From NCBI RefSeq assembly GCF_001730685.1, contig NZ_MDJR01000002.1, positions 186,001 to 250,000 on the forward strand: DNA of 64,000 bases. The letters run 5' to 3'. The position numbers and the translations under genes were made by a program. Below, piece by piece: positions 8,372-18,657 of the stretch (positions within the stretch are counted from its first letter, which is position 1; each line of letters starts with the position of its first letter). The notes below the pieces were generated by a model. The model was not told the origin of the DNA and ran no database searches. It saw nothing but the letters and a program-made list of their open reading frames with translations. This DNA is from Caloranaerobacter ferrireducens. Lineage in GTDB: Bacteria; Bacillota; Clostridia; Tissierellales; Thermohalobacteraceae.

Positions 8372-9082
8372 ATGCATAATGAAATAATTATGAAAGTAAG
8401 AAATTTGAGTAAGTTTTATCAAATGGGTGAAGTTCAAGTAAAAGCCCTGCAGGATGTATCTTTTGATATTTATGAGGGAGAATTTGTAGTAATTTTAGGT
8501 CCGAGTGGTTCAGGTAAGAGTACTTTATTAAACATACTAGGTGGGATGGATAAGCCGACAAAAGGTAAAGTTTTCTTAAGAGATGAAGAAATTACTAGCT
8601 ATAATGAAAAACAGTTAACTGAGTACAGAAGAGAAAAAATAGGCTTTGTATTCCAATTTTATAATTTAATGTCTAATTTAACTGCTAAAGAGAATGTTGA
8701 ACTAGCTACAGAAATCTGCAGTAGACCTTTAGATATTGATCAAATATTAGAAGATGTAGGTCTTGGAGATAGAAAAAATCATTTCCCATCTCAAATGAGT
8801 GGAGGAGAACAGCAAAGAGTTGCAATTGCAAGAGCAGTTGCTAAAAATCCATTAATTTTATTATGTGATGAACCAACAGGAGCATTAGATTTTAAAACAG
8901 GAATATCAATTCTTTCACTATTAAACAAAGTTAATAAAATTTATAAAAAAACAGTTGTAGTTATAACGCACAACTCACCGATTGCCAACATGGCAGATAG
9001 AGTAATAAAGATGAGAAGTGGAAGAATTTTAGAAAATAGAGTTAATCCTAATCCAGTTGAGCCTGAAAGGATTGAATGGTAA
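8372..9082 (+). CDS. ABC transporter ATPase, LolD/MacB type
   Basis: A 236-residue ATPase with Walker A GPSGSGKST (about 48-56), Q-loop FVFQFYNLMSNLTAKENVE, signature MSGGEQQRVAIARA and Walker B LLCDEPTGALD, the set typical of LolD/MacB/FtsE-like ATPases. It is the first gene of an operon with an FtsX-type permease, an adaptor and a TetR regulator. The ribosome site is GGGGTGAGAG. Probably exports a toxic peptide or drug; the substrate is not shown. Confidence 0.93.
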   Translation: MHNEIIMKVRNLSKFYQMGEVQVKALQDVSFDIYEGEFVVILGPSGSGKSTLLNILGGMDKPTKGKVFLRDEEITSYNEKQLTEYRREKIGFVFQFYNLMSNLTAKENVELATEICSRPLDIDQILEDVGLGDRKNHFPSQMSGGEQQRVAIARAVAKNPLILLCDEPTGALDFKTGISILSLLNKVNKIYKKTVVVITHNSPIANMADRVIKMRSGRILENRVNPNPVEPERIEW

Positions 9083-11433
9083 TGAAAAAACTTAATTTAA
9101 AGCTTTTAAGAAGTATTAAAAATTCAAAAGGGCAGTTTATTGCTGTAACTTTAGTTATTATTGTTGGGCTTACAGTATATACAGCTCTAAGCATGGCAGC
9201 AGTAAATTTAGAAAGTACCATAAATTATTATTATGACATAACTAATTTTGCAGATCTATATGTACAAGTAGTTAAAGCACCAGAAAAAGCTATTGACAAT
9301 CTAAAGAAGATGAAGGACATTGAATTTGTCGAAGGTAGAATAGTTTTTGATGTACCTATAAAAGTAAGAGATAAAGATGAAAGAGTTAAGGTAAGAATAA
9401 TTTCTAAACCAGATGAAATTAATGGTATTAATTCACTTTATATGATGAGAGGAGAAAATATTGATAACAAATATAAAGATTGCTTAGTGATAAAACAATT
9501 TGCAGATGCCAGAAAAATGAAAATAGGAGATATCCTAAAGCCACAAATATCAGGCAAAACTTACAATTTATCTATAAAGGGTGTAGTAAGTAGTCCAGAA
9601 TACATTTATCTAATGGAAAATGAGCAGAGCTTTTTACCTTCACCAAAAAAATTCGGAGTGATGTATGTAACTAAAGAATTTGCACAAGATAGTTTTGGTT
9701 TTAGAGGGAATTATAACGAAATAATAATAAAAGCAAAAAAGGGAGTAAATTTAAACAATTTAAAGAAAAAAATAGAGAATGAACTAGATAAATATGGAGT
9801 GAAAAGAATTATAACAAAAGATGAACAATTAAGTAATTGGGCTGTTTCTGAAGAAATTAAAGGTTTAAGGCAATCCTCAAGTACAATTCCTTTAATATTT
9901 TTAGGAGTAGCTGCAATAATTATGGCTGTAATGCTGTCAAGAATGGTGAGAGCAGAAAGGACATCAATAGGAGTGTTGAAGGCACTTGGATATACAAATA
10001 TTCAGTTAATATTACACTATACAAAATATTCATTACTAGTAGGTTTTATCGGTGCTATATTTGGTGTTATTTTAGGAACTATACTTTCAGGGTATATGGC
10101 AAAGATGTATATTAAATTTTTTAATATACCAATGCTTAAGATGAATTTTTATTACAAATATATGGTATCAGCTGTTGTTCTTTCGATGATTTTTTGTATT
10201 ATAGCAGGATTATGGGGAGGAAAAAAAGTTTTAAAAATTCTTCCAGCAGAATCTATGAGACCAGAGCCACCGAAATCTGGAGGTAGAATTTTCATTGATA
10301 GAGTAAGTGTACTATGGAGTAGGTTGACATTTACATGGAAAATGGTATTAAGAAATATATTTAGAAATAAAAAAAGATTTATTTTTATAACTCTAGGGAT
10401 AGCTCTAACATATAGTGTGACTTTTCTACCTTTGAGTGCTAGAGATGCTTTTGTATCAATGTTTAGTACTCATTATGGTGAATTCCAGAGAATGGAGTAT
10501 AATATAAGTTTTAGTAAGCCATTAAATAAAAAGGTCATAAAAGATATAAAAAACATTATAAATGTAGATCATATTGAGCCTAAAATAGAATATCCGTTTG
10601 AAATTGAATATGGGCATAAAAGTAAAGTTGTAAACATAATTGGTCTTCAAAAAGATACTAGATTTTATAAATTTACTAACATTGATGGTGATGTTATATC
10701 TTTAAAAGATAGAGGTATTTTCCTGACCGAAGGGTTAGCTAAGTATTTAGGAGTAGAAGTTGGTGATAATGTAAAAATAAAGAATTTTATTCCAGACAAA
10801 GAAGATGTATATTTGCGTGTTTCAGGCATAATAAAACAATCACTTGGTATAAATGGATACATGAATATAGATGAAATGGAAGAAAAATTGGTAGATAATA
10901 ATGTGATAACAGGTGTGTATTTAAATTCTGATGATAATGTAAAGAGTAAGCTAGAGAATATGAGTAATATTACATCTATTCAATCTTTACAAGATATGAA
11001 AGATGTTTTTAAGCAGTTTTTAGATTTAACTATGTATTCAGTTAGTTTAATGACACTTTTTGGTGGAGTTTTAGGTTTTGCTATAGTATATAATTCAACG
11101 GTAATGAGTATTAATGAAAGAAGATTAGAGTTTTCATCACTTAGAGTAATGGGATTTTCTAAAAGAGATATTTATAATATGCTTTCCCGAGAAAATAGGG
11201 TTATGACGATTTTGGGGATAATAATCGGATTGCCAATTGGTCAGTATATGATAAGGATGTTAGAAGAAGTATATAGTACAGAAATGTATACTATGGATGT
11301 TCAAACTTCATTATTGACGTATATAGGAGCTATTTTATTGACAATGCTATTTGTTACATTAGCTCAATTATTTACTCTAAGGAAAATTAATAGATTAGAT
11401 TTTATTGAAGCACTGAAAAATAGAATTTCATAG
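9076..11433 (+). CDS. FtsX/MacB-family ABC permease, duplicated type
   Basis: A 785-residue protein with an N-terminal membrane segment and a first extracytoplasmic domain (about 45-260). An FtsX block follows (about 275-390, with ERTSIGVLKALGYTNIQLILHY), then a second N-terminal segment near 440, a second extracytoplasmic domain and a second FtsX block (about 650-780, NERRLEFSSLRVMGFSKRDIY). This is the long two-block LolCE/YknZ-like form that needs no second permease. The start overlaps the ATPase stop; ATG at 9082 (TAATG) is an alternative. Confidence 0.92.
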   Translation: MVMKKLNLKLLRSIKNSKGQFIAVTLVIIVGLTVYTALSMAAVNLESTINYYYDITNFADLYVQVVKAPEKAIDNLKKMKDIEFVEGRIVFDVPIKVRDKDERVKVRIISKPDEINGINSLYMMRGENIDNKYKDCLVIKQFADARKMKIGDILKPQISGKTYNLSIKGVVSSPEYIYLMENEQSFLPSPKKFGVMYVTKEFAQDSFGFRGNYNEIIIKAKKGVNLNNLKKKIENELDKYGVKRIITKDEQLSNWAVSEEIKGLRQSSSTIPLIFLGVAAIIMAVMLSRMVRAERTSIGVLKALGYTNIQLILHYTKYSLLVGFIGAIFGVILGTILSGYMAKMYIKFFNIPMLKMNFYYKYMVSAVVLSMIFCIIAGLWGGKKVLKILPAESMRPEPPKSGGRIFIDRVSVLWSRLTFTWKMVLRNIFRNKKRFIFITLGIALTYSVTFLPLSARDAFVSMFSTHYGEFQRMEYNISFSKPLNKKVIKDIKNIINVDHIEPKIEYPFEIEYGHKSKVVNIIGLQKDTRFYKFTNIDGDVISLKDRGIFLTEGLAKYLGVEVGDNVKIKNFIPDKEDVYLRVSGIIKQSLGINGYMNIDEMEEKLVDNNVITGVYLNSDDNVKSKLENMSNITSIQSLQDMKDVFKQFLDLTMYSVSLMTLFGGVLGFAIVYNSTVMSINERRLEFSSLRVMGFSKRDIYNMLSRENRVMTILGIIIGLPIGQYMIRMLEEVYSTEMYTMDVQTSLLTYIGAILLTMLFVTLAQLFTLRKINRLDFIEALKNRIS

Positions 11434-11446
11434 AGGGGGTCCTAAA

Positions 11447-12685
11447 ATGAAGAAAAAGGGTTTAATAATAGGTGTAATAATTATATTAGTTATTTCTGCT
11501 TTTGTTATTGCTAACTCTATAGGAAAGGCTAAAGAAGCAGAAGTATATAAGGTAAGTAAAGGTGATATTGTTGAATATATTGATGAAACAGCACAAGTTA
11601 AGTCTGAGAGTGATAGAATGATATATTCAAAAATAATGGGTGATGTTGATGAAATTAAGGTCGAAGTAGGAGATAGAGTTAAAAAAGGTGATATATTAGT
11701 AATAATTAACACAGATAATATAGAACTTGAAATTAAAAGTTTAAAAGCTAGATTAGAAGCTTTAAAAGCAACATATAAGGAGGCAGTAAAGGAACCAGAC
11801 AAGGAACTAATAAATCAAGCTGAAGCTAGAGTGCGTTCAGCAAAAATTTTACTAGATGAGGCTATGAGAAATTATGAGAATAGCAAAAAGTTATACGAAA
11901 GTGGTGCTATAAGCTTTGACCAATATAAAACTGCTCTTGATAATTTGAATTTACAGAAAGAATCATTACAAATAGCTGAAAATGAACTGGAGCAAATAAA
12001 AAAAGGAGTGTCTTCCAATATTAAAGAACAATATTTAGCTCAAATTAGAGAGTTAGAATATCAAATAGATAAATTATATAGAACAAGAGATGATTATTTT
12101 ATTAAATCACCAGTTGATGGAATGATATTAGATTTGAATATTAAAGAAGGGGATTATTTGCAAATAGGGACTCCTGTACTGGAGATAGGAGATAATGAGG
12201 ATATTTATCTACAGGCTGATGTATTAGTAGATGAAATAGATAAAATAAATAAAGATACTCAGGTTATTGTTTATAGTGATGAGCTTAACATAAATGGATC
12301 TGGGAAAGTAAAAAAGATATATCCAAAGGCATTTAGCAAAATATCTGATTTAGGTATAGAACAAAAAAGAGTAAAGGTTGATATAGATTTATTGACAAAA
12401 ATACCAACTTTAAAAGTTGGATATGAGGTAGATGTAAAATTTGTTGCAGATAAAAGACAAAATGTAATAGTTGTTCCAGAAAGTGCAGTTTTTGACTTTG
12501 AGGGAGAAGATTATGTTTATGTAGTTGAAGAGGATACAGCGAAACTAAGGAAGGTTAATTTAGGTCTTAAGAATGATGATGTTGTAGAAGTTATTTCTGG
12601 TTTAAAAGAAGGTGACTTAGTAATACTATCGCCAGACAAGGAGATTAAAGAAGGGACGAAGATAAAGCAAATTAGGAAGGAGTAA
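11447..12685 (+). CDS. HlyD/MacA-like efflux adaptor protein
   Basis: A 412-residue adaptor with an N-terminal membrane segment (about 5-22) and lipoyl halves (about 45-85 and 220-250, SPVDGMILDLNIKEGDYL). Between them is a coiled coil of about 130 residues, followed by beta-barrel and membrane-proximal domains (VVPESAVFDFEGEDYVYVVEE). This is the MacA/YknX layout. The ribosome site GAGGGGG precedes ATG by 8 bases. With the preceding ATPase and permease it completes a three-part exporter. Confidence 0.92.
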   Translation: MKKKGLIIGVIIILVISAFVIANSIGKAKEAEVYKVSKGDIVEYIDETAQVKSESDRMIYSKIMGDVDEIKVEVGDRVKKGDILVIINTDNIELEIKSLKARLEALKATYKEAVKEPDKELINQAEARVRSAKILLDEAMRNYENSKKLYESGAISFDQYKTALDNLNLQKESLQIAENELEQIKKGVSSNIKEQYLAQIRELEYQIDKLYRTRDDYFIKSPVDGMILDLNIKEGDYLQIGTPVLEIGDNEDIYLQADVLVDEIDKINKDTQVIVYSDELNINGSGKVKKIYPKAFSKISDLGIEQKRVKVDIDLLTKIPTLKVGYEVDVKFVADKRQNVIVVPESAVFDFEGEDYVYVVEEDTAKLRKVNLGLKNDDVVEVISGLKEGDLVILSPDKEIKEGTKIKQIRKE

Positions 12686-12689
12686 TAAC

Positions 12690-13322
12690 TTGTCAAGTAA
12701 ATTTGAAAGATTACCTAAAGAGAAGAAAGAAAAAATAATTAATATTTGCATTGAGGAATTTGCAAAAAATGGATATGAAAAGGCATCAACAAATAAAATA
12801 GTTGAAAGAGCTGGCATATCAAAAGGTATTTTATTTCACTATTTTGGAAGCAAGAAAAAATTATTTCTTTATGTATTTGATTATGTTCTAAATGATGTAG
12901 AAAAAAAGTTTGATGAGTATATTAAGGAAGAGAATTCAGGAGATGTTTTTGACAGGGTGCTAAAATGGAGTTTGATGGAGATTAAGTTTGCTAGCGAATA
13001 TCCAGTAGTATATAATTTTTTAGTGAAGGTTTTTATTTCACCTCCTGAAGAGTTAGAAGAAGAAATTAAAGTAAGATATTATCAAAAATATAATAAGTAC
13101 TTGAAAATTCTTATGGAGAATATTGATACTCGAAAATTTAGAAATGATATTGATATAAATAAAGCTATTGAAATTTTACTCTTTACCTTGGAGGGTATTA
13201 TAAAAAGATTTACTGTAATGTATAAGGGTAGAGAGGATGAAGTTATAAAAGATATAAATAAGATGATGATTGAATTTGAAGAATATATAACTATTTTGAA
13301 ATTGGGTTTTTATAATCCATAG
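12690..13322 (+). CDS. TetR-family repressor, likely regulator of its own exporter operon
   Basis: A 210-residue protein with an N-terminal TetR helix-turn-helix (about 10-58, IINICIEEFAKNGYEKASTNKIVERAGISKGILFHYFGSKK) and an all-helical ligand domain. The start is TTG, with GGAAGGAG 7 bases upstream. It is the last gene of the operon that starts at 8372, and a perfect TetR-like palindrome lies at 8335. The simplest reading is that the exporter's substrate releases this repressor. Confidence 0.92.
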   Translation: MSSKFERLPKEKKEKIINICIEEFAKNGYEKASTNKIVERAGISKGILFHYFGSKKKLFLYVFDYVLNDVEKKFDEYIKEENSGDVFDRVLKWSLMEIKFASEYPVVYNFLVKVFISPPEELEEEIKVRYYQKYNKYLKILMENIDTRKFRNDIDINKAIEILLFTLEGIIKRFTVMYKGREDEVIKDINKMMIEFEEYITILKLGFYNP

Positions 13323-13338
13323 GAAATTATAATTTGAT

Positions 13339-13371
13339 AATCCCTAAGCAGTAATTTTGCTTAGGGATTTG
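13339..13371 (+). terminator. Rho-independent terminator of the exporter-TetR operon
   Basis: AATCCCTAAGC and GCTTAGGGATT form an 11-bp stem, followed within a few bases by a T run. Confidence 0.85.
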
Positions 13372-13577
13372 TATATTTTTTGACGAAATGATTATATAAG
13401 GATAGATTAAAAAAAATAAAGAAAAGTATAGTTCTGTTTTACTAACTTTATTTATTTATAAATCTAAGTTTAAAGTCTGATTGAAAAAAAGTAGTTATTA
13501 TTTTAAAATGGTATATGTATATATACTATATATATGTATTAATTAAGGATACACCACAATATAAAGGGGTTGATTAC

Positions 13578-15713
13578 TTGGTAGCTCGAGTTCAGAAACG
13601 GAACGGAAACATTGTTGATTTTGACATTCAAAAAATTGAGAATGCAATTTTTGCTGCTGCAAAAGCTGTAGGGGGAGATGATAGGGAAGAGGCAAGAAGA
13701 TTAGCTGAGATGACAGCTAACATATTGGAAGAAGCTTTTGGTGCTGGGATACCTACTGTTGAGGACATACAAGATATTGTTGAGAAAGTGCTTATAGAAG
13801 AAGGGCATGCTAAAACAGCTAAGGCGTACATATTATACAGAAAAAAACATGAAGAATTAAGAGATGTTAAAAATCTTTTCATGGATGCGGAAAAGATGAT
13901 TGAAGAATATGTATCTTTAGAAGACTGGAGAATTAATGAAAATGCAAATATGGGATTCAGTTTACAGGGGCTAAATAATCATATTGTTGAATCTATAACT
14001 AAGAAGTATTGGCTTAATAAAATTTATAGAAAAGAATTAAGAGATGCTCATATTAACGGAGATTTACATATACATGATTTAGGTTTATTGGCTCCATATT
14101 GCTGTGGTTGGGATCTTGAAGCACTATTGATTCATGGGTTTAAAGGTGCATCTGGAAAGATTGAGTCTAAGCCTGCGAAACATTTCCAATCATTTTTAGG
14201 ACAGATTGTGAACTGGCTGTATACTTTACAGGGGGAGGCTGCTGGGGCACAAGCTGTGAGCTCGCTTGATACTTACGCTGCACCATTTATCTACTATGAT
14301 GGATTAACTTATGAACAGGTTAAAAAAATAGTACAGAGTTTCGTTTTCAACTTAAATATACCAACTAGAGTAGGTTTTCAGACGCCATTTACTAATATAA
14401 CTTTAGATATTACACCTCATCCTATGCTTAAAAATATGCCTGTTATAATTGGTGGTAAACGCATGGAAAAAACTTATGGAGAATTTCAAAAGGAAATGGA
14501 TATGTTTAATAAGGCGCTTTGCGAAGTTATGATGGAAGGAGACGGTGCTGGAAGAAGTTTCAGCTTCCCGATACCTACAATAAATATAACAAAGGATTTT
14601 CCATGGGACTCTGAGGTTGTAAACTTAATTATGGAGATGACTAGAAAGTTTGGTACTCCTTATTTTGCTAATTTTATAAATAGTGAAATGTCGCCTGAAG
14701 ATGTTAGAAGTATGTGTTGTAGACTTAGATTAGATAACCGTGAATTAAGAAGAAGAGGTGGAGGGCTGTTTGGAGCTAATCCTTTGACAGGTTCTATAAA
14801 TGTAGTAACATTAAATATGGCTAGAATAGGTTACTTATCAAATAACAAGGAAGAATTCAAAACAAGAGTTAGAGAGCTTATGGAATTAGCCAAAGAGATA
14901 TGCGAAACAAAGAGAAAAGTATTAGAAGGGTATATGGAAGCTGGATTGTATCCATATTCTAAATTCTATTTACAGAGTATTAAGGATGCAGAAGGGGAGT
15001 ATTTTAAAAATCACTTTAGTACAATAGGGCTTAATGGAATGAATGAAGCTTGTGTAAACTTATTGGGTAAAGATATAACTACTGAAGAGGGAAATGAATT
15101 TGCAATTGAAATAATGGAATTTATGAATAAAGTAATTCAAATTTTCCAGGAAGAAACGGGAAGCTTATGGAATTTAGAAGCTTCGCCTGCTGAAAGTGCA
15201 TCATATAGATTTGCAAGAATGGATAAAAAGCTTTATCCAAAGATATTTACTCAAGGAGATAAAGAGCCGTATTATACAAATTCAACTCAACTTCCTGTAG
15301 GTCATACAAAAGATATTTTTGAAGCTGTTGAATTACAAGATAAATTACAGAGTTTATATACTGGAGGAACAGTTTTTCATGGCTTTATAGGAGAAGAAAT
15401 TGAGAGTGTTGAGGTAGTTAAGACTTTAATAAAGAAAGTGTTTGAAAATAGCAAAATTCCTTATTTTACAATAACACCGACATATAGTATTTGTCCTGAA
15501 CATGGTTATATAAGTGGAGAACATTTTAACTGTCCAGAATGTGGAAAAGAAGCTGAGGTATGGACTAGGGTTGTTGGTTTTCACCGTCCAGTCCAGTCAT
15601 GGAATAAGGGTAAAAAAGAGGAATATAAAGATAGATTAGAATTTGATGCGAATTATAGTATACTAAACGATAGGGTTAAAGATGATAATTCTTTAATTGC
15701 GATTGGTGGATAA
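13578..15713 (+). CDS. nrdD: Anaerobic ribonucleoside-triphosphate reductase (class III)
   Basis: An enzyme of 711 residues that reduces ribonucleotides to deoxyribonucleotides without oxygen, using a glycyl radical. An N-terminal ATP-cone (RVQKRNGNIVDFDIQKIENAIFAAAKAVGG) is followed by the ten-stranded barrel. A C-terminal zinc site has the form CPEHGY...CPEC. The radical-glycine segment is RVVGFHRPVQSWNKGKK. I chose the TTG at 13578 because AAAGGGG lies 8 bases upstream; an in-frame ATG at 13515 has no ribosome site. The activase gene nrdG follows, so the pair works together. Confidence 0.93.
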   Translation: MVARVQKRNGNIVDFDIQKIENAIFAAAKAVGGDDREEARRLAEMTANILEEAFGAGIPTVEDIQDIVEKVLIEEGHAKTAKAYILYRKKHEELRDVKNLFMDAEKMIEEYVSLEDWRINENANMGFSLQGLNNHIVESITKKYWLNKIYRKELRDAHINGDLHIHDLGLLAPYCCGWDLEALLIHGFKGASGKIESKPAKHFQSFLGQIVNWLYTLQGEAAGAQAVSSLDTYAAPFIYYDGLTYEQVKKIVQSFVFNLNIPTRVGFQTPFTNITLDITPHPMLKNMPVIIGGKRMEKTYGEFQKEMDMFNKALCEVMMEGDGAGRSFSFPIPTINITKDFPWDSEVVNLIMEMTRKFGTPYFANFINSEMSPEDVRSMCCRLRLDNRELRRRGGGLFGANPLTGSINVVTLNMARIGYLSNNKEEFKTRVRELMELAKEICETKRKVLEGYMEAGLYPYSKFYLQSIKDAEGEYFKNHFSTIGLNGMNEACVNLLGKDITTEEGNEFAIEIMEFMNKVIQIFQEETGSLWNLEASPAESASYRFARMDKKLYPKIFTQGDKEPYYTNSTQLPVGHTKDIFEAVELQDKLQSLYTGGTVFHGFIGEEIESVEVVKTLIKKVFENSKIPYFTITPTYSICPEHGYISGEHFNCPECGKEAEVWTRVVGFHRPVQSWNKGKKEEYKDRLEFDANYSILNDRVKDDNSLIAIGG

Positions 15714-15756
15714 TGTGAAAAGTTTTATGAAAGTTTATGCTTTTCGTTTTAAATTT

Positions 15757-15783
15757 GGCGAATAGCGAATGACGAACGACCAA
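15757..15783 (+). repeat. Short degenerate repeat of the GCGAATAGCGAATGACGAACGAC type
   Basis: The nrdD-nrdG gap contains a run of GCGAAT/ACGAAC units. Related sequence, mostly on the opposite strand, lies at 38746-38812. Function unknown. Confidence 0.5.
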
Positions 15784-15809
15784 TGACGATAATTATAGAG
15801 GGTGCTATT

Positions 15810-16496
15810 ATGAATTTTAAAGGATTACAAAAATCTTCTTTTATTGATTACCCTGATAAAATTTGTACTGTATTATTTACAGGAGGATGCAATTTTAGAT
15901 GTCCATTTTGCCATAATTCTTCGCTTGTTAAAAACGAAGGAGAATTTATTTTAGAAAGAGATATATTAGAGTTTTTAAAAAATAGAAAGAAAATGGTAGA
16001 TGCTGTGTGTATATCTGGTGGAGAACCGACTTTACAGAAAGGATTAGTAAGTTTCATAAAAAAAGTAAAGGATATAGGATATCTCGTAAAACTTGATACA
16101 AATGGAACTAATCCTAATGTAATTGAAAAGCTTTTAGATTTAAGATTAATAGATTATATAGCGATGGATGTTAAAGCTCCCTTATCTAAATATAGTAGTG
16201 TGGCTGGTGTGATGGTAGATATAAATTCAATACAGGAAAGCATTAGATTGCTTAAAAATAGCAACATTGATTATGAGTTTAGGACTACTGTATGTAAAGA
16301 ATTATTAGCTCAAGATGATATTTTAGAGATTTCAAAAAATATCAGTGGGGCTAGAAGATATATTATCCAGAATTTTAAAGATAGAGAAACAGTATTAGCT
16401 GGACAAGGAAGATTTACATCTTATTCAAGGCAAGAGTTATTGGAAATAGAAAAAAAGATACAAGGTTTATTTGATGAAGTAAAAATAAGATTTTAA
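15810..16496 (+). CDS. nrdG: Anaerobic ribonucleotide reductase activating enzyme (radical SAM)
   Basis: A 228-residue radical SAM protein. The cluster motif CNFRCPFCHN (C-x3-C-x2-C) lies about 25 residues in, followed by a GGEPTLQ segment. Such enzymes use S-adenosylmethionine and a 4Fe-4S cluster to place the glycyl radical on NrdD. The ATG at 15810 follows GAGGGTG. It lies 96 bases after nrdD, with a repeat in the gap. The sequence is of the PflA-like NrdG subclass, but the context makes NrdD the obvious partner. Confidence 0.9.
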   Translation: MNFKGLQKSSFIDYPDKICTVLFTGGCNFRCPFCHNSSLVKNEGEFILERDILEFLKNRKKMVDAVCISGGEPTLQKGLVSFIKKVKDIGYLVKLDTNGTNPNVIEKLLDLRLIDYIAMDVKAPLSKYSSVAGVMVDINSIQESIRLLKNSNIDYEFRTTVCKELLAQDDILEISKNISGARRYIIQNFKDRETVLAGQGRFTSYSRQELLEIEKKIQGLFDEVKIRF

Positions 16497-16527
16497 AAAA
16501 AGAATGGCTTTGTGCCATTCTTTTTTT
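16495..16527. terminator. Bidirectional rho-independent terminator
   Basis: AAAAAAGAATGGC and GCCATTCTTTTTT flank loop TTTGT between the convergent nrdG and chemotaxis genes. Confidence 0.85.
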
Positions 16528-18496
16528 AAAACTTAAATTTTCTTACTTCTTCTTCAAGGTTAAGAGAAAGTTCAGCTAATTCTTGTGCTGCAGCAGATAT
16601 TTGTTGAACTGAAGCTGATTGCTCTTGAGTTGAAGCTGCTACTTCTTCAGCACTTGCAGCTGATTCTTCTGAAACAGCTGATATACTTTGAATTTCATCT
16701 ACCATATTATTAGTTTCATCTTTAACCTTTTCAATAGCTTCAGCAATATCATTAACCTGATTTAATATTCTATTTATAGAATCAGAAATTTGATAAAATG
16801 CATCAGTTGTATTTTGGCTAAGACTTTCTTGTTCTTTAAAAATTTCTAATGTATCTCTTGTAACTGATACAACATTTTTTATGTCATTGATCATATCTGT
16901 TAATATACTGTTTATTTGTTCAACAGAATCTTGAGATTGTTCTGCTAATTTTCTTATTTCATCGGCAACGACGCTGAATCCACGTCCTGCTTCGCCTGCT
17001 CTGGCTGCTTCTATAGAAGCATTTAAAGCTAGTAAATTTGTCTGTTCTGAAATAGAGCTTATAAGATTTGTTATCTGACTAATTTTCTCAGATTTTTTAT
17101 TTAGGTTTTCTATTGAATTAGAAACATTTCTAATTGATTCAGCACTTTGTTTAAGTTTGCTATTTTGATTATTAATTATTTCAATTCCACGGTCAGCTAA
17201 TAATTTGGATTCATTTGATAGTTTAGCAGATTCTATTGATTTATCAGAAATAGTTTCAATAGATTTTACTATTTCATTAACAGAATTAGATGTATTTTCA
17301 ATGCTAGTAGCTTGTTCGCTGCTACCAGAAGCAAGTTCATCAATTGCTACAGCTATCTGATCTGATATTTCACTGACTTGAGATGAAGATTCTGAAAGAT
17401 CTAACGCTGCTTTATTAACTTTTTCAGAAGCTATATTGATGTTATTTAATAAATTTTTAAGGTTATTATTCATTTCTTTAAAAGCAAAAGCTAGTTTCCC
17501 TATTTCATCTTTGCTTTTTATATCTATATTTTGAGTTAAATCTCCTTCAGATAATCTGTTAGCAAAAAAGACTAATTTTGCTATTGGTTTTGTTATACTC
17601 AATGAAAATACGTATCCAATTGCTGATGCAGCTAAAATAATTATAATTGTTGTTATAAATGTAAATAATCTGACATTATTAAGTGGTGCAAAAGCTTCTT
17701 TATAAGGTTGCTGAACTATTACTCCTCCATTAAGAATAGGTACAGGTCTATATGAACCATAGTATTTTATACCATCAATTTTATATGTTGTAGTTCCGAT
17801 TTTATTTTTAAGAACTTCTTTTACAGGAGCTATATCAGAATATGATTTCCTTTCTTCAACTATATTTTTATTTGGATGAGCAAGTATTTTACCTTCAGAA
17901 TCTACAACAAAACCGAAACCTGTTTTACCAATAGTTATTTCTTTTCTAAACTTTTCAATAGAACTTAAATCTACAAAAGCACCTAAAATAGCTGTTATAT
18001 TGTTGTTACTATCAAAAATAGGGGTTGCTATTACAATAGAAGGTTTACCAGTGATGCTTGAAATCAAAACATTACTTATTACTGTTTTCTTTTTTTCTTT
18101 TACATCTTTTATGTACTGACGTTTAGATAAATCTGAATAGATAGTTTTACCATCGGACCTTGCTATTTGATAACCTTTTAAATTGGTTACAAATAGTAAA
18201 GAAAGGTCTTTTTGCTTAGCTTGAATGGATTTTAATATTTTAGTTTGTGAGTCTCTGTCTAAAGAAGTAATACCCTCAAGGTTAGAAATTGATTCTAATA
18301 ATTTAATTTTTTCGTATAGAAATGTTTCAATTTGATTTGATAAAATTTTAGATAGATTACTACTAGTATCTTCTAACTCATGTAAAATAACATCTTTCTG
18401 ATTAAAATAAGAAATTAATCCAGATGCTGCTGAAGATAAAAATACTAGTGTGATAATTACAAGAATAAGTTTTGTTTTTAGCTTTAGATTTTTCAA
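16526..18496 (-). CDS. Methyl-accepting chemotaxis protein with a Cache sensor domain
   Basis: A 656-residue transmembrane receptor. Membrane segment 1 (about 8-28), an extracytoplasmic dCache-like ligand domain (about 35-275), membrane segment 2 (about 278-298), a HAMP domain (about 300-350) and a long helical signalling tail. The tail carries the invariant hairpin tip [38 protein letters not shown]. It sends attractant or repellent signals to CheA. The start codon is TTG, with GGAGG 6 bases upstream. No other chemotaxis genes are nearby. Confidence 0.93.
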   Translation of the reverse strand: MKNLKLKTKLILVIITLVFLSSAASGLISYFNQKDVILHELEDTSSNLSKILSNQIETFLYEKIKLLESISNLEGITSLDRDSQTKILKSIQAKQKDLSLLFVTNLKGYQIARSDGKTIYSDLSKRQYIKDVKEKKKTVISNVLISSITGKPSIVIATPIFDSNNNITAILGAFVDLSSIEKFRKEITIGKTGFGFVVDSEGKILAHPNKNIVEERKSYSDIAPVKEVLKNKIGTTTYKIDGIKYYGSYRPVPILNGGVIVQQPYKEAFAPLNNVRLFTFITTIIIILAASAIGYVFSLSITKPIAKLVFFANRLSEGDLTQNIDIKSKDEIGKLAFAFKEMNNNLKNLLNNINIASEKVNKAALDLSESSSQVSEISDQIAVAIDELASGSSEQATSIENTSNSVNEIVKSIETISDKSIESAKLSNESKLLADRGIEIINNQNSKLKQSAESIRNVSNSIENLNKKSEKISQITNLISSISEQTNLLALNASIEAARAGEAGRGFSVVADEIRKLAEQSQDSVEQINSILTDMINDIKNVVSVTRDTLEIFKEQESLSQNTTDAFYQISDSINRILNQVNDIAEAIEKVKDETNNMVDEIQSISAVSEESAASAEEVAASTQEQSASVQQISAAAQELAELSLNLEEEVRKFKF

Positions 18497-18657
18497 TTTA
18501 ATCCTCCTAACATATCAAATGTTACACAATATCAAAAATATTCGACAAAATATTAGTAAATCCTTCAAGTGGTTTGAAAAAGATTAATTTACTTTTTTAT
18601 GGGTAATATGTATATTAATATAGAAAGTTTTTCTATTATAGATGAGGGGAGTTTAGT

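Noticed and set aside
13480-13570. NrdR boxes upstream of nrdD
   Set aside because: The AT-rich TATATATA stretch and a lone ACACCACAATATA do not form the paired 16-base boxes needed.
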